Numbered from the stretch's first letter, positions 45,466-54,649 are shown. The stretch is DNA of 64,000 nt from an uncultured Flavobacteriales bacterium (GCA_937129365.1 CAKZNB010000018.1:62001-126000), one strand, 5' to 3'. Numbers and translations are program-made. Notes: generated by a model not told the origin, from the letters alone.

Positions 45466-47673
45466 TTAAAAATTTAATACCAATTTTGTGAAATAAGTTC
45501 TTCCCCAAGCAACAGGGACTTGCGAACCTCCTCCACTATGAACACCACCCACCAGTTGAGTAGAATTTATGTTTCCTACATCAAACAGGTTTTTTGCCCC
45601 TACCGTAATATTCATTTTTTTCTTAAAAAAATATTTGATTACAGAAACATCCATCATGCTGTATGCCTGAACTTCAAACTGTGAAACCTCTCCAAATTCA
45701 CTTTCATTAAAACCTAATACTTTTCCTGTGTATTTGTAGAAAAGATTGAAAGTAGTTTGCCACTTTTCTACTTCGTAACCAAAACTCGCTATTACTTCGG
45801 GTGTGTAAGAAAACTTGTCAACTTCAGGGTTTCCTTCAGATTCTAAATTGTACCTTCCTATCCAAGAAAATCCAAAATCTGTTCTATAGGTTTTATATCT
45901 AAAACCTGAATTGAAATTAATCCCCTGGCTAAAAAACTGTCCAATATTTGTGTAGGTATATAGTTGCTCACCTGCATCTCTCAATACCAAGCTAATTTGA
46001 TTGTTCACCACATTATAAAATCCACTCAATCCAAAATTATAAACCCCTCTTTTTACTCCTCTTTTGTAATTAAATTGTAACATAAAATTATCCGAACTTT
46101 CTGCTTTTAACTCTTTGTTTCCAAGTATATTGTGATTCAAATCCACGAATAAAAAATGTAATTCTTTGAGTGAAGGTGCTCTAAATCCCCTTCCCCAAGA
46201 TAACCTTGAAGTAAGATGCCTTGTCCATTCATATTTAACATTCAATGATGGGATAATAGGAGTTTTATAAGCTGTATTATAGCTATACCTCAATCCTGGT
46301 CTTATTACGGTTTTTTCATTAGGGCTGTATTCCATGCTTCCAAACACTGCGTAATCGCCAATTTCTCTTCTTCCTTCGGCAATTCTTTTTCCTTTGTTGG
46401 TTTCTACATTAATATCATACCCAACCTGAAAGTTAATTTTGCTACTATCTTTTGATAAAGAGTAAGTTCCTCTTGAAAAAATTAAATCAAATACAGAAGT
46501 ATCATTAGATGCCGGATCATCAAGCAGCGTATAATTTATAGTTACTAAATCTTTTAAATACTTGTTTTTAATCCTTTTATAGTAATTATATCCGCCCAGC
46601 ACATTCAATTCAGAACCTTTTTTGAATTTATAATTTACATTCAGTGCATTAGATAATCTAGTGGTTGTAAAATAATCGTCAAAAGCAGTTTCTCCATAAG
46701 GTTTTCTGGGTTCTCCTCTGGCTATTAATAGTTCCTCAAAAACATCTGAAGTTAATTGATAGCTTAGTTTGTTGTGAGAATTAGAATATTTAAATGAACC
46801 AAACAACTGTTCTTTTGGTCGCCATTGTTGCACTCTTGAAGTATCCACTTGCGAATATCCATCAAAAAAAATTCTTCCACCAGAAAAGGTGAATCCATGA
46901 GTTTTGTGGGCTAAATCAATACTTGCATTAAAATTGTATTGACCAATAATTTCGTAATAACCCTCTGCCCTAGCTCCAAATTTCTTTTTGTTCTTTTTGG
47001 TAATCAAATTAATAGTTCCTGCCAACGCATTAGTTCCATAATTTACAGAAAGTGGACCTTCTACTATTTCTACTCGTTCAATATTATTGAGGTTTATTTG
47101 GGACAAATCTACACTTCCATTCATTCTACCAACTACTGGCACTCCATCAATCAATATTTTTACATTCTCCCCAGAGAGTCCTTGAATACTCATAGAAGAA
47201 CCCAACACATTATCCTGCGAAACACGTATATTCATTTCTTGTTCCATCAATTCTTGCAAGTTTACAGCTCCTTGTGCTTCAATTCTTCGTGAATCAATTA
47301 CCTTAACTTTATGCACAGAATTATCCGTTGAGTTTTCAGAATATTGACCCGTAACTACAAAAGTTTCTAATTCTAAATTGTCTAAATACATAGTTACTTT
47401 ATTGTTAGTTGAACTAACAGAAGTAAATTTGGTTTGGTAACCGATGTGTTTAAGTTTTAACCTTACATTGCTCCAATTACTATCAATTTCAAGTTCTCCT
47501 TCTCCAGAAGTAATTGTTTGTTTTTGCAACTTTTCTTCATTCGAAGAATAGTTAATAGCCACATTTACAAAGGGAATTGGTTTGCTATCCTCATCAATAA
47601 CAAAAACCTTGTAAGTCTGGCTAAAACCAGAACTTACAAGGATTACTAATGCTATATGAATAAGGTGTTTCAT
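45466..47673 (-). CDS. TonB-dependent outer-membrane receptor
   Basis: 735 residues from MKHLIHIALV; a longer frame to 47703 lacks a good signal peptide. After the signal (cleaved near GFSQ) come a carboxypeptidase-regulatory-like domain (~20-100), a plug domain (NLQELMEQEMNIRVSQ, GENVKILIDGVPVVGR) and a long beta-barrel ending in Phe. It is flanked by two HmuY-like genes, so haem or iron-haem uptake is the likely substrate. It is 36 nt after the T9SS HmuY gene and 6 nt before the lipoprotein gene. The TonB and ExbBD genes are elsewhere. Confidence 0.93.
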   Translation of the reverse strand: MKHLIHIALVILVSSGFSQTYKVFVIDEDSKPIPFVNVAINYSSNEEKLQKQTITSGEGELEIDSNWSNVRLKLKHIGYQTKFTSVSSTNNKVTMYLDNLELETFVVTGQYSENSTDNSVHKVKVIDSRRIEAQGAVNLQELMEQEMNIRVSQDNVLGSSMSIQGLSGENVKILIDGVPVVGRMNGSVDLSQINLNNIERVEIVEGPLSVNYGTNALAGTINLITKKNKKKFGARAEGYYEIIGQYNFNASIDLAHKTHGFTFSGGRIFFDGYSQVDTSRVQQWRPKEQLFGSFKYSNSHNKLSYQLTSDVFEELLIARGEPRKPYGETAFDDYFTTTRLSNALNVNYKFKKGSELNVLGGYNYYKRIKNKYLKDLVTINYTLLDDPASNDTSVFDLIFSRGTYSLSKDSSKINFQVGYDINVETNKGKRIAEGRREIGDYAVFGSMEYSPNEKTVIRPGLRYSYNTAYKTPIIPSLNVKYEWTRHLTSRLSWGRGFRAPSLKELHFLFVDLNHNILGNKELKAESSDNFMLQFNYKRGVKRGVYNFGLSGFYNVVNNQISLVLRDAGEQLYTYTNIGQFFSQGINFNSGFRYKTYRTDFGFSWIGRYNLESEGNPEVDKFSYTPEVIASFGYEVEKWQTTFNLFYKYTGKVLGFNESEFGEVSQFEVQAYSMMDVSVIKYFFKKKMNITVGAKNLFDVGNINSTQLVGGVHSGGGSQVPVAWGRTYFTKLVLNF

Positions 47674-47709
47674 AATTATCTTAGTCAAAAATAATTTGAC
47701 CAACTCAGA

Positions 47710-48957
47710 TTATTGCTTTACAATTCTTTTTGTAATAGACTTACTTCCTGCAGTAATTTGTAATAAATAAACTCCATTATTAAGGTTAGAAATATCAGTA
47801 GTAATTTGATTAAACCTTGAGTTTAAAAAGTTATTCGTAATTGTTTTTACTTGTCTTCCGTTTACATCAAATAAATTTATTTTTGCTGGAATAGAAGCAT
47901 CTGCTAATTCAAAATTGATTTTTAAGATAGAATTTGTAGGATTTGGAAATACTCCCACATTCAATACTGGAGAGTTTTCTTCGATACTAGCTGTAGAAAA
48001 TAATTCCTTAGTAAAATACATTTTTCCTGACGAAGATCCTGATGTTCCAGTAAAAACTAATTGATAGGCATCTCCTGAGTAATCTTTCATTATGAATGAT
48101 AAAGAATCTGTAATATCCCAACTAAAACTAGTCATATTGAAGCTTTTCCAATCATACCCTATTACATTAATCGAACTATCATAAGTATGTGCATTCCAAT
48201 TTGCTTTTGCAGTTGCAATCGCAGTATTATTAACTTGTGCAATAGCTAACCCATCGTTTGTTAAAGCTCCAGTGACATTATAAAATTGAGGGCCTGCTTG
48301 GTCAGAATATTTTCTAAACACTAATTCCCATTGTGTTTTACCGGGCTCAGAATTATAAATTGAATCATTTTCAATGTCATAATAAAAATGTCTTTTTGTA
48401 ACGTAATCAGATCTGTTTATCGTTTTTGTAAAAGCATTTGCTCCGTTCAAATCTGCAACAGTAAATGTCAGTGTTCCACTAGTTTTAAAATCTCTAATCC
48501 AAATTTTCTTAAAAACACCAGAAGTAAGCTTAATTGCGTATACTTTGAATCCAACAATATTTCCTAATCCTTGATATTTTCCCCATCCATAGTTTGGATG
48601 CCCTGTTTGTTGTGAGGTAAATGCGTCTGTTTCCCAAGTTGCATAGCCATCTCTAAGTATTGTAAGTGAAGAGGTGTCTAACGTAGAAGTAATAAAATTA
48701 GCTGTGTCAGTAGATACAGCTTCATATAATTCTACGTCAAATCCACTATTTACTCGAATTGAAGCAGAAAACAGACTTGAAAAAAACTGTAAATCCCAAT
48801 CTGAACTGCTTGCAGTTGTTTTATTTCCAGAAGATAATTGATAAAATACTTGGTCAGTATAACCTGCTCCTAATGTCACAGAGTCAGATACTGCCTGTGA
48901 ATAAGTTGGAAAAGACAATGCTGAGATTGTAGAAATAAAAAGTAATTTTTTAAACAT
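47710..48957 (-). CDS. HmuY-like protein with T9SS type A sorting domain
   Basis: 415 residues from MFKKLLFIST; a longer frame to 49005 lies upstream of the -7 box (49003-49010) and is rejected. Signal peptide to about residue 20 (PTYSQ). Residues ~25-330 carry two HmuY-like halves; the second (RHFYYDIENDSIYNSEPGKTQWELVF, then NVIGYDWKSFNM) aligns with the lipoprotein at 44464. The last ~75 residues (VGVFPNPTNSILKINFEL to GSKSITKRIVKQ) are a type A sorting domain. It would be exported by T9SS, while its homologue is a lipoprotein. It is the first gene of the operon. Confidence 0.83.
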   Translation of the reverse strand: MFKKLLFISTISALSFPTYSQAVSDSVTLGAGYTDQVFYQLSSGNKTTASSSDWDLQFFSSLFSASIRVNSGFDVELYEAVSTDTANFITSTLDTSSLTILRDGYATWETDAFTSQQTGHPNYGWGKYQGLGNIVGFKVYAIKLTSGVFKKIWIRDFKTSGTLTFTVADLNGANAFTKTINRSDYVTKRHFYYDIENDSIYNSEPGKTQWELVFRKYSDQAGPQFYNVTGALTNDGLAIAQVNNTAIATAKANWNAHTYDSSINVIGYDWKSFNMTSFSWDITDSLSFIMKDYSGDAYQLVFTGTSGSSSGKMYFTKELFSTASIEENSPVLNVGVFPNPTNSILKINFELADASIPAKINLFDVNGRQVKTITNNFLNSRFNQITTDISNLNNGVYLLQITAGSKSITKRIVKQ

Positions 48958-48965
48958 ATTAGTTA

Positions 48966-48985
48966 TTTTGTTTTGTTTTGTTTTG
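48966..48985 (-). repeat. short pentanucleotide repeat in the leader of the HmuY-T9SS gene
   Basis: Four perfect TTTTG units (CAAAA on the coding strand), flanked by a TTTTT unit, lie 8 nt upstream of the ATG. The whole stretch would be in the 5' leader below the -7 box at 49003-49010. It may be only an A-rich leader, which favours translation in Bacteroidota, or a slippage-prone tract. Confidence 0.6.
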
Positions 48986-49002
48986 TTTTTAAATTGATAA
49001 GA

Positions 49003-49010
49003 CAAAAATA
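49003..49010 (-). promoter_or_regulatory. -7 box of the haem-uptake operon
   Basis: TATTTTTG on the minus strand matches TAnnTTTG, 45 nt upstream of the ATG at 48957. It places the pentanucleotide repeat in the transcribed leader. Confidence 0.5.
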
Positions 49011-49161
49011 TTGTTTTACATATTCAGAAAACATGACTGGTGTCATAAGTAAAAATTATTCTCAATAATCTTTTGATTATTACTTTACAAAAGTGAGTTA
49101 ATAAATAGAGCATTGCTATGACTTTGGTCATATCTTAGTAAGAGAAATAACAAAAAAAACA

Positions 49162-49169
49162 TACCTTTG
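49162..49169 (+). promoter_or_regulatory. -7 box before the sterol-desaturase-family gene
   Basis: TACCTTTG is a perfect TAnnTTTG match, 22 nt upstream of the ATG at 49192. It probably drives the four-gene run to 52155. Confidence 0.6.
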
Positions 49170-49191
49170 TTTGTAAGATTAACGACTACAA

Positions 49192-50136
49192 ATGTTCAAC
49201 ACAGAAGATTTTAGAGAATTGGTTTTGGTACTTATAAGTACTCCAATATATATTGTTTTTATTGGCTTAGAGATATTTTTGAGTAATAGGAAAAAGAAAG
49301 ATTTTTATTCTCTAAAGGATTCCACAGCAAATGTTTACCTCATGTTGCTCAATATGGGACTAGATATTTTAATGAGAGCATTTGTGTATTTTATTCTGCT
49401 TTTTTTCTTCACAAAAAGTGTATTTATTGAATCAACTATAATTGATGGCTCCTTAAACAGAGTGTTTACAAATCCAATTCTTTATTGGTTTGCGTTATTC
49501 ATTTTAGAAGACTTTGCCTATTATTGGTTACATAGAATAGACCATGTAACTCGTTTATTTTGGTCAGTTCATGTAACGCATCATTCTTCTAGTAAATTTA
49601 ATCTTACAACAGGATTCCGTTCTTCTGTTTTTCAACCTTTGTATAGGTTTGCTTATTTTATACCAATAGCTTGGCTGGGTTTTCATCCACTTGATATACT
49701 ATTTATGTATGCAGTAACTCAAATTTACGGTATTTTGGTTCACACACAGTTTGTTGATAAGATGGGAATTCTAGAACATATTTTAGTAACTCCTTCCCAC
49801 CATAGAGTTCATCATGCTTCCAACATTCCTTTTTTAGATAAAAACATGGGGATGACACTTATTATTTGGGATAAACTGTTTGGTACTTTTCAAGCAGAAG
49901 ATGATTGTGATGAAGAAATAGAGTATGGATTAACAACCAAACAAGAACTTGATATGCCTGTGGAAGTAGTAACTCATGAGTGGAAAACACTATTTACTGA
50001 TTTACGAAATACAAAAGGAATTGGTACTAAATTAAAAATTCTCTTTTCCCCTCCTGGTTGGTTGCCCGGTGATGATTCTCATACGAGTAAGGCACTACAA
50101 AAAGAGTATTGGGAGAATAAAAAATTGAAATCATGA
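49192..50136 (+). CDS. sterol desaturase / fatty acid hydroxylase family membrane enzyme
   Basis: 314 residues with about four membrane helices. The histidine clusters of the di-iron site are all present: HRIDH (114-118), HVTHH (127-131) and SHHRVHH (202-208), with a further His in LVHTQ. The family hydroxylates or desaturates lipids, including sterols, fatty acids and carotenoids. The actual lipid is unknown; sterols are unlikely in this phylum, so a fatty-acid or hopanoid-like substrate is possible. It overlaps the next gene by 4 nt (ATGA). Confidence 0.88.
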   Translation: MFNTEDFRELVLVLISTPIYIVFIGLEIFLSNRKKKDFYSLKDSTANVYLMLLNMGLDILMRAFVYFILLFFFTKSVFIESTIIDGSLNRVFTNPILYWFALFILEDFAYYWLHRIDHVTRLFWSVHVTHHSSSKFNLTTGFRSSVFQPLYRFAYFIPIAWLGFHPLDILFMYAVTQIYGILVHTQFVDKMGILEHILVTPSHHRVHHASNIPFLDKNMGMTLIIWDKLFGTFQAEDDCDEEIEYGLTTKQELDMPVEVVTHEWKTLFTDLRNTKGIGTKLKILFSPPGWLPGDDSHTSKALQKEYWENKKLKS

Positions 50137-51083
50137 ACAACAAAATAACAGAATTATTTAATATTCAATACCCACTCATACAAGCGGGAATGATTTGGTG
50201 TAGCGGTTGGGTACTAGCTTCGGCAGTTAGCAATGCTGGTGGATTGGGAATAATTGGTTCTGGATCTATGTATCCAGAAGTGCTGAGAGAACATCTGGAA
50301 AAATGCAAGAGAGCAACTGATAAACCTTTTGCAGTTAACTTACCAATGTTGTATCCAGACATTGACAAACACATTGAATCTATTATTGAATACAAAGTTC
50401 CTATTGTGTTTACTTCAGCAGGAAATCCTAAAACTTGGACCAAACATCTTCAAGAGCATGGAATAAAAGTAGTACATGTGGTATCAAGCGTAAAATTTGC
50501 CCTAAAAGCCCAAGAAGCTGGAGTTGATGCAGTTGTAGCCGAAGGATTCGAAGCTGGAGGACACAACGGAAGGGATGAAACTACTACATTTTGTTTAATT
50601 CCAATGGTGAAAGAAGCGATTGATATTCCCTTAATTGCAGCTGGAGGAATTGGAACTGGAAAAGGAATGCTGGCTGCAATGACTTTGGGAGCTGATGCAG
50701 TTCAGATTGGAAGTAGGTTTGTAGCTTCAGAAGAATCATCGGCTCATCAGGCCTTTAAAGAAACTGTGGTGGATGCAAAAGAAGGAGATACTCAATTGAC
50801 TCTAAAAGAAATAACTCCTGTTCGTTTAATTAAAAATGAATTTTACAATCAAGTAAATCAAGCTTATGAAAATGGAGCCGGTAAAGAAGAGTTAGTTGAT
50901 TTATTAGGACGAGGAAGAGCAAAAAAAGGAATGTTTGAAGGTAATTTGGTAGATGGAGAATTAGAGATTGGACAGGTATCGGGATTAATAAATGAAATAA
51001 AACCTGCTGGAGAAATTGTGAAAGAAATTATTGAAGAATACAATAAAACAAAAAAAGAAATCTCTTCACTTCCAGTATATTAA
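50133..51083 (+). CDS. nitronate monooxygenase family flavoprotein
   Basis: 316 residues, a TIM-barrel flavoprotein: IQYPLIQAGMIWCSG, SNAGGLGIIGSG, VAEGFEAGGHNGRDETTTFCLIP, LIAAGGIGTGKGMLAAMTLGADAVQIGSRF. These fit the NMO/2-nitropropane dioxygenase family. It oxidises nitronates or, in related enzymes, acts on quinones or enoyl substrates (FabK is a cousin). Its 4-nt overlap with the desaturase-like gene suggests co-translation, but a shared pathway cannot be shown. Confidence 0.88.
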   Translation: MNNKITELFNIQYPLIQAGMIWCSGWVLASAVSNAGGLGIIGSGSMYPEVLREHLEKCKRATDKPFAVNLPMLYPDIDKHIESIIEYKVPIVFTSAGNPKTWTKHLQEHGIKVVHVVSSVKFALKAQEAGVDAVVAEGFEAGGHNGRDETTTFCLIPMVKEAIDIPLIAAGGIGTGKGMLAAMTLGADAVQIGSRFVASEESSAHQAFKETVVDAKEGDTQLTLKEITPVRLIKNEFYNQVNQAYENGAGKEELVDLLGRGRAKKGMFEGNLVDGELEIGQVSGLINEIKPAGEIVKEIIEEYNKTKKEISSLPVY

Positions 51084-51086
51084 AGG

Positions 51087-51548
51087 ATGAAAAAAAGCAA
51101 TAAAAAAATTATTGGCAGGAAAGACAAACTTGATTTTCCAAGACTAAAATTGGAAGAAATTGATGTGAAATTTGATACAGGGGCCTACTCCTCCTCAATT
51201 CATTGTAGAGATATTAAACTCGGCACTAAAAACGGGAAAGAAGTTATAACATTTATTTTATTAGACCCAACACATCCAAAATATCATGGTAAGAAATTTA
51301 CCTCTACTACCTTTAAAGAAAAATATGTAAAAAGCTCAAATGGAGTTTCAGAAAAAAGATTTGTAATTACATCAAACGTACTCATTTTTGGAGAAAAATA
51401 CCAAGTAGAACTTTCACTTACAGAGAGAGGTGAAATGCGTTTTCCAATATTAATTGGACGTAAATTATTAATGGGAAATTTTATTGTAGATTCATCAAAA
51501 ACAGATTTGTCTTACAAACAATCTAAAAAAAATAAACAGAATGACTAA
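51087..51548 (+). CDS. retropepsin-like zinc-protease family protein (RimK/LysX-associated type)
   Basis: 153 residues. An aspartyl-protease-like motif KFDTGAYSSSIHC occurs near residues 29-41, followed by LIGRKLLMGNFIVD, the pattern of the family often annotated ATP-dependent zinc protease. The N-terminus KKIIGRKDKLDFPRLKLEEI is also typical. No ATPase domain is present. These are usually linked to RimK-type ATP-grasp ligases, but none is in the window. Substrate is unknown. It is 3 nt after the NMO gene and overlaps the next gene by 8 nt. Confidence 0.8.
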   Translation: MKKSNKKIIGRKDKLDFPRLKLEEIDVKFDTGAYSSSIHCRDIKLGTKNGKEVITFILLDPTHPKYHGKKFTSTTFKEKYVKSSNGVSEKRFVITSNVLIFGEKYQVELSLTERGEMRFPILIGRKLLMGNFIVDSSKTDLSYKQSKKNKQND

Positions 51549-52155
51549 AAAACTATTCCCCCTATATTTATGCTTGCTATTATTTGTAAATCAAGGAATT
51601 GGACAATCTGATTTTACTCCCAAACACAACATAAGTATTGGGTATGGTTTTGGAAATTTAACCAATACATTATTAAAAAACTATGTAGATTATCAATCAT
51701 TTGAATACAATTCTAATGGACCATTTTTTGGAAAATATGAGTACCGAATAAATCGACTAATTGGCTTAGGAGTTAACATTAGTTATCTATCTGGAGAAGC
51801 AACATTTGTAACAAAAGATTCTTCTGGCTCTACTATAAAGTCTTATACAAATACAATTTCAAGAAAAGGGATTAACATCATGGGAAGAGCAAATATTCAC
51901 TTTTCTGACGAAGGCAAATGGGATCCATATTTTGGAATATCATTTGGATATAGGCTTAACCAATGGAAAATCAATTTTACAGATAAAAGATTGGGCGAAC
52001 TGAAATTAAACGCGTCAAAATTTGTTAACTTCTTCCCTATTGGAATTGAAGCTACGTTAGGAACTCGATATATGTTTTCTCAAAATATAGGAATTTATGG
52101 GGAAATTGGATTATCAAGGGCTTTTTTACAAGTTGGTTTGACGGGTAGTTTTTAA
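51541..52155 (+). CDS. small outer-membrane beta-barrel protein
   Basis: 204 residues. Signal peptide to about residue 22 (NQGIGQ). The rest alternates short beta strands with aromatic residues, typical of an eight-stranded OmpW/OmpA-like barrel, and ends in Phe (GLTGSF). No peptidoglycan-binding domain. Function unknown. It overlaps the protease-like gene by 8 nt and shares TTAA with the convergent DUF2452 gene. Confidence 0.75.
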   Translation: MTKKLFPLYLCLLLFVNQGIGQSDFTPKHNISIGYGFGNLTNTLLKNYVDYQSFEYNSNGPFFGKYEYRINRLIGLGVNISYLSGEATFVTKDSSGSTIKSYTNTISRKGINIMGRANIHFSDEGKWDPYFGISFGYRLNQWKINFTDKRLGELKLNASKFVNFFPIGIEATLGTRYMFSQNIGIYGEIGLSRAFLQVGLTGSF

Positions 52156-52586
52156 TTTATTTCCTCAATCTTTTTCCAAATTTTCTCAAATGTTAGTTGA
52201 AAAGAACCTATACACTCATACTTTTTGAAACTATTTGGAGGAATTACACTCAAAAAATTAGTTCCTTCCTCTCGACTATATAAATGATATATTTCTCCTA
52301 TTATAGGTTCAAAATTATACTCTGTGTTGTAAATTAAGTCATTCCATTTATATTCCTCCATCATTTGCTCATACTCGGCTTGAAGTTCATTGAACTTTTG
52401 CTTGAGCATGTGATTTACTTTAGAAATCCCAACATTTTTCCAAGTCTTCACATTGGTAGTAGTAATACTGGGTGCCCCAACATTGGTGCCATACTCTTTA
52501 ATAGCAGCATTATACCTTCCAGTATTTTCATCAAACACTACTTGGTCTGGTTTTTTCTCTTCAGTTTCTTTATTTTGTTCGGACAT
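52152..52586 (-). CDS. DUF2452 protein
   Basis: 144 residues, a charged N-terminal tail and then the family core: KPDQVVFDENTGRYNAAIKEYGTNVGAP, KNVGISKVNHMLKQKFNELQAEYEQMMEEY, YNFEPIIGEIYHLY and LSVIPPN. I recognise it as the DUF2452 family of Bacteroidota, with no known role. It is cytoplasmic. It is divergent from the AAA+ operon and might share regulation with it. Its -7 box lies at 52604-52611. Confidence 0.82.
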   Translation of the reverse strand: MSEQNKETEEKKPDQVVFDENTGRYNAAIKEYGTNVGAPSITTTNVKTWKNVGISKVNHMLKQKFNELQAEYEQMMEEYKWNDLIYNTEYNFEPIIGEIYHLYSREEGTNFLSVIPPNSFKKYECIGSFQLTFEKIWKKIEEIN

Positions 52587-52603
52587 TTTTTCTTTTTGTT
52601 AGA

Positions 52604-52611
52604 CAAAATTA
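52604..52611 (-). promoter_or_regulatory. -7 box of the DUF2452 gene
   Basis: TAATTTTG on the minus strand matches TAnnTTTG, 17 nt upstream of the ATG at 52586. The divergent AAA+ gene starts 65 nt further on. No perfect box was found on the plus strand; a TACATTTA occurs upstream of 52676. Confidence 0.5.
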
Positions 52612-52675
52612 AACTTTTCTTTTTTATAAATCCACTAACAATAATTACATTTAGAAATAAATAGTATTTTTAAAA

Positions 52676-54637
52676 ATGAATCAACCAGAATCCTCCCTTC
52701 TTCCTATAAAACAAGAAGAAATAAACGAATACAGAGACGAAATAACCAGTTACTTAAAACAAGTTTCTTGGAAAGCGGACAACAAACGATTCTCTGACAA
52801 TAACGAAAACATTGATTTAACCTTCCTAATTGGAAATAAAACGCTTGGTCTTGACCAAAATGATGAAATTTCTATTCTTAAAAATGCTATACGAATTAGT
52901 GAAGACAGAATTCTATTAAGCAATACCACAAATTATGTGATAAATGCTGTTCGTGAAGGTTTCTGTTTAGGGAAACATGTTTCAAAACTCTACGAAAAAG
53001 CTTCTGGATTGGAGCAATTGCAAGAAAGAAACAAGAATCAGAGTATCCACCAATCGGAGTTGCCAGAGTTTCATGAAAAAACTCAAACCCAATCAGCAAT
53101 ACTGAGTTATGTGGCTAGTAAATACATTATCTATTTACTCGACCAACACCGAAAAGCAGAATCAAGCGCTATCAATATTAGTTTTGGAGGAATTCCAGAA
53201 ATCAATATCAACAGGCCTTCTCAGACATTAAGTTGTGGATTATATTACTATGGAGCTTACCTCGAAAGATCCAATGTGGTGAATAATGAATTGGAATTAT
53301 TACAACTTACCAATCTCTATTTTCAACGATTAAGCGAAGAAATTCAACTAAGAAAAGATTCTTTGAAGTTTGCTGATTTCTTTACCAACAAACATTACAA
53401 AGTTGAAGAAACTGAATTTACCATTCAAGGATTTGAAATTACAACAGTTGTAGGTTCTACCAGTCAGGAGTTTAACGCGATAAGAATGGAGCAGATTATC
53501 GCCAACAAAGAAGCTAAGCACATGTTTAAGCGTTATGCCGAGCGATTATTGTGTTACGATATGAAAACTGGACAAAATCCAATGCTTGAATTGGGTGGAT
53601 TACCTGCAGTTACAATGGCTGATGGAAAGCCAGGAACAGGGAAAAGTATGTTGATTGCTGCAACAGCAACCATTTTAAAAGAAAAATGCGAGGAATTGGA
53701 AATCCCATTTTTATTCTGGCCATTGCCAGACAATATTATCTCAACCTATCAAGGTGGTTCAGCAGAACGAGCTATGGAATGGTTCAGACCCATGCAGGAC
53801 AAAAACAAAATTATTTTTGCTCCTGTTGATGATGCAGAAAACAACTTGGAAGAACGAACAAGAAAAGGAGTTTCGGCTGGTGTGCGAGAATTGATTGGAG
53901 TTTTCTTAAGAAATACAGAGGGTGCTTATGCTATTAATAATGGAAACAGATTAATTAGTTTATTTACTAATATTCCTGATCAAATTGATAAGGCGGTATT
54001 GTCCAGAATACAATCGAGAGTGAGTATGGATGGAGCAACTACCAAAGAAGATTTTATTGACCAAGATTACATTTGGTGGAAAAAATACGGCAAAATGATG
54101 CCTGATTTTGTAGATGCAACTGCTCCAAAAAACTACAAATTTATGGAGGCTCAAAAAGAGCTGACTAGTTTGAATTCAGTTTTCAACAAAGAATATGAGT
54201 TTATAAACGAAGAGGTTAAAGACATTTATGACAGCACTTTGAGTCAATTAGACCCAAAAAGCCATGATTTCTTTGGTTCATTTTATCAAAATGTGCTAAA
54301 AAAGTATTCTTTCTTTTCTTCAAGGGATTTAAGAAATATCCAAAAGGCAGTAGATTCAAGAATTATTGATTTTGATATGCCAGAGGAATGGTGGGGTGAT
54401 TCGAGTTTATTTTTCAAACAAGGATACAATACCAAAATGGAAATGCTAAAAAAACTGACTGTTGAAAATATGGGAGAACTTACCTTCTCAGAAATACGCT
54501 TGAGAGAGGCTTTGTTTTACATTGACACAGCTGTAAGAATTAACAACACTGGCTTAAACAGAGAAATCAGCGAAACAGCTAAGCAAATGTATGTGAATGA
54601 AAAAGCGAGGGAGGAAATGAAGAAGAAGTATTTATAA
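52676..54637 (+). CDS. AAA+ ATPase with a large unfamiliar N-terminal domain
   Basis: 653 residues, no signal peptide. Residues 1-300 match no domain I know. The ATPase has Walker A GKPGTGKS (317-324), Walker B IIFAPVDD with Asp385-Asp386 (the usual second acid is Glu), a sensor-1-like LFTNIPDQIDKAVL, and an SRI arginine-finger segment. A C-terminal helical part follows (~470-653). The overall pattern is AAA+ with a conserved ATP-hydrolysis core. It heads a five-gene run (gaps 12, -4, 2 and 87 nt). No protease, vWA or nuclease domain is seen. A membrane-complex ATPase is plausible but unproved. Confidence 0.75.
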   Translation: MNQPESSLLPIKQEEINEYRDEITSYLKQVSWKADNKRFSDNNENIDLTFLIGNKTLGLDQNDEISILKNAIRISEDRILLSNTTNYVINAVREGFCLGKHVSKLYEKASGLEQLQERNKNQSIHQSELPEFHEKTQTQSAILSYVASKYIIYLLDQHRKAESSAINISFGGIPEININRPSQTLSCGLYYYGAYLERSNVVNNELELLQLTNLYFQRLSEEIQLRKDSLKFADFFTNKHYKVEETEFTIQGFEITTVVGSTSQEFNAIRMEQIIANKEAKHMFKRYAERLLCYDMKTGQNPMLELGGLPAVTMADGKPGTGKSMLIAATATILKEKCEELEIPFLFWPLPDNIISTYQGGSAERAMEWFRPMQDKNKIIFAPVDDAENNLEERTRKGVSAGVRELIGVFLRNTEGAYAINNGNRLISLFTNIPDQIDKAVLSRIQSRVSMDGATTKEDFIDQDYIWWKKYGKMMPDFVDATAPKNYKFMEAQKELTSLNSVFNKEYEFINEEVKDIYDSTLSQLDPKSHDFFGSFYQNVLKKYSFFSSRDLRNIQKAVDSRIIDFDMPEEWWGDSSLFFKQGYNTKMEMLKKLTVENMGELTFSEIRLREALFYIDTAVRINNTGLNREISETAKQMYVNEKAREEMKKKYL

Positions 54638-54649
54638 AAGAAAATATTA

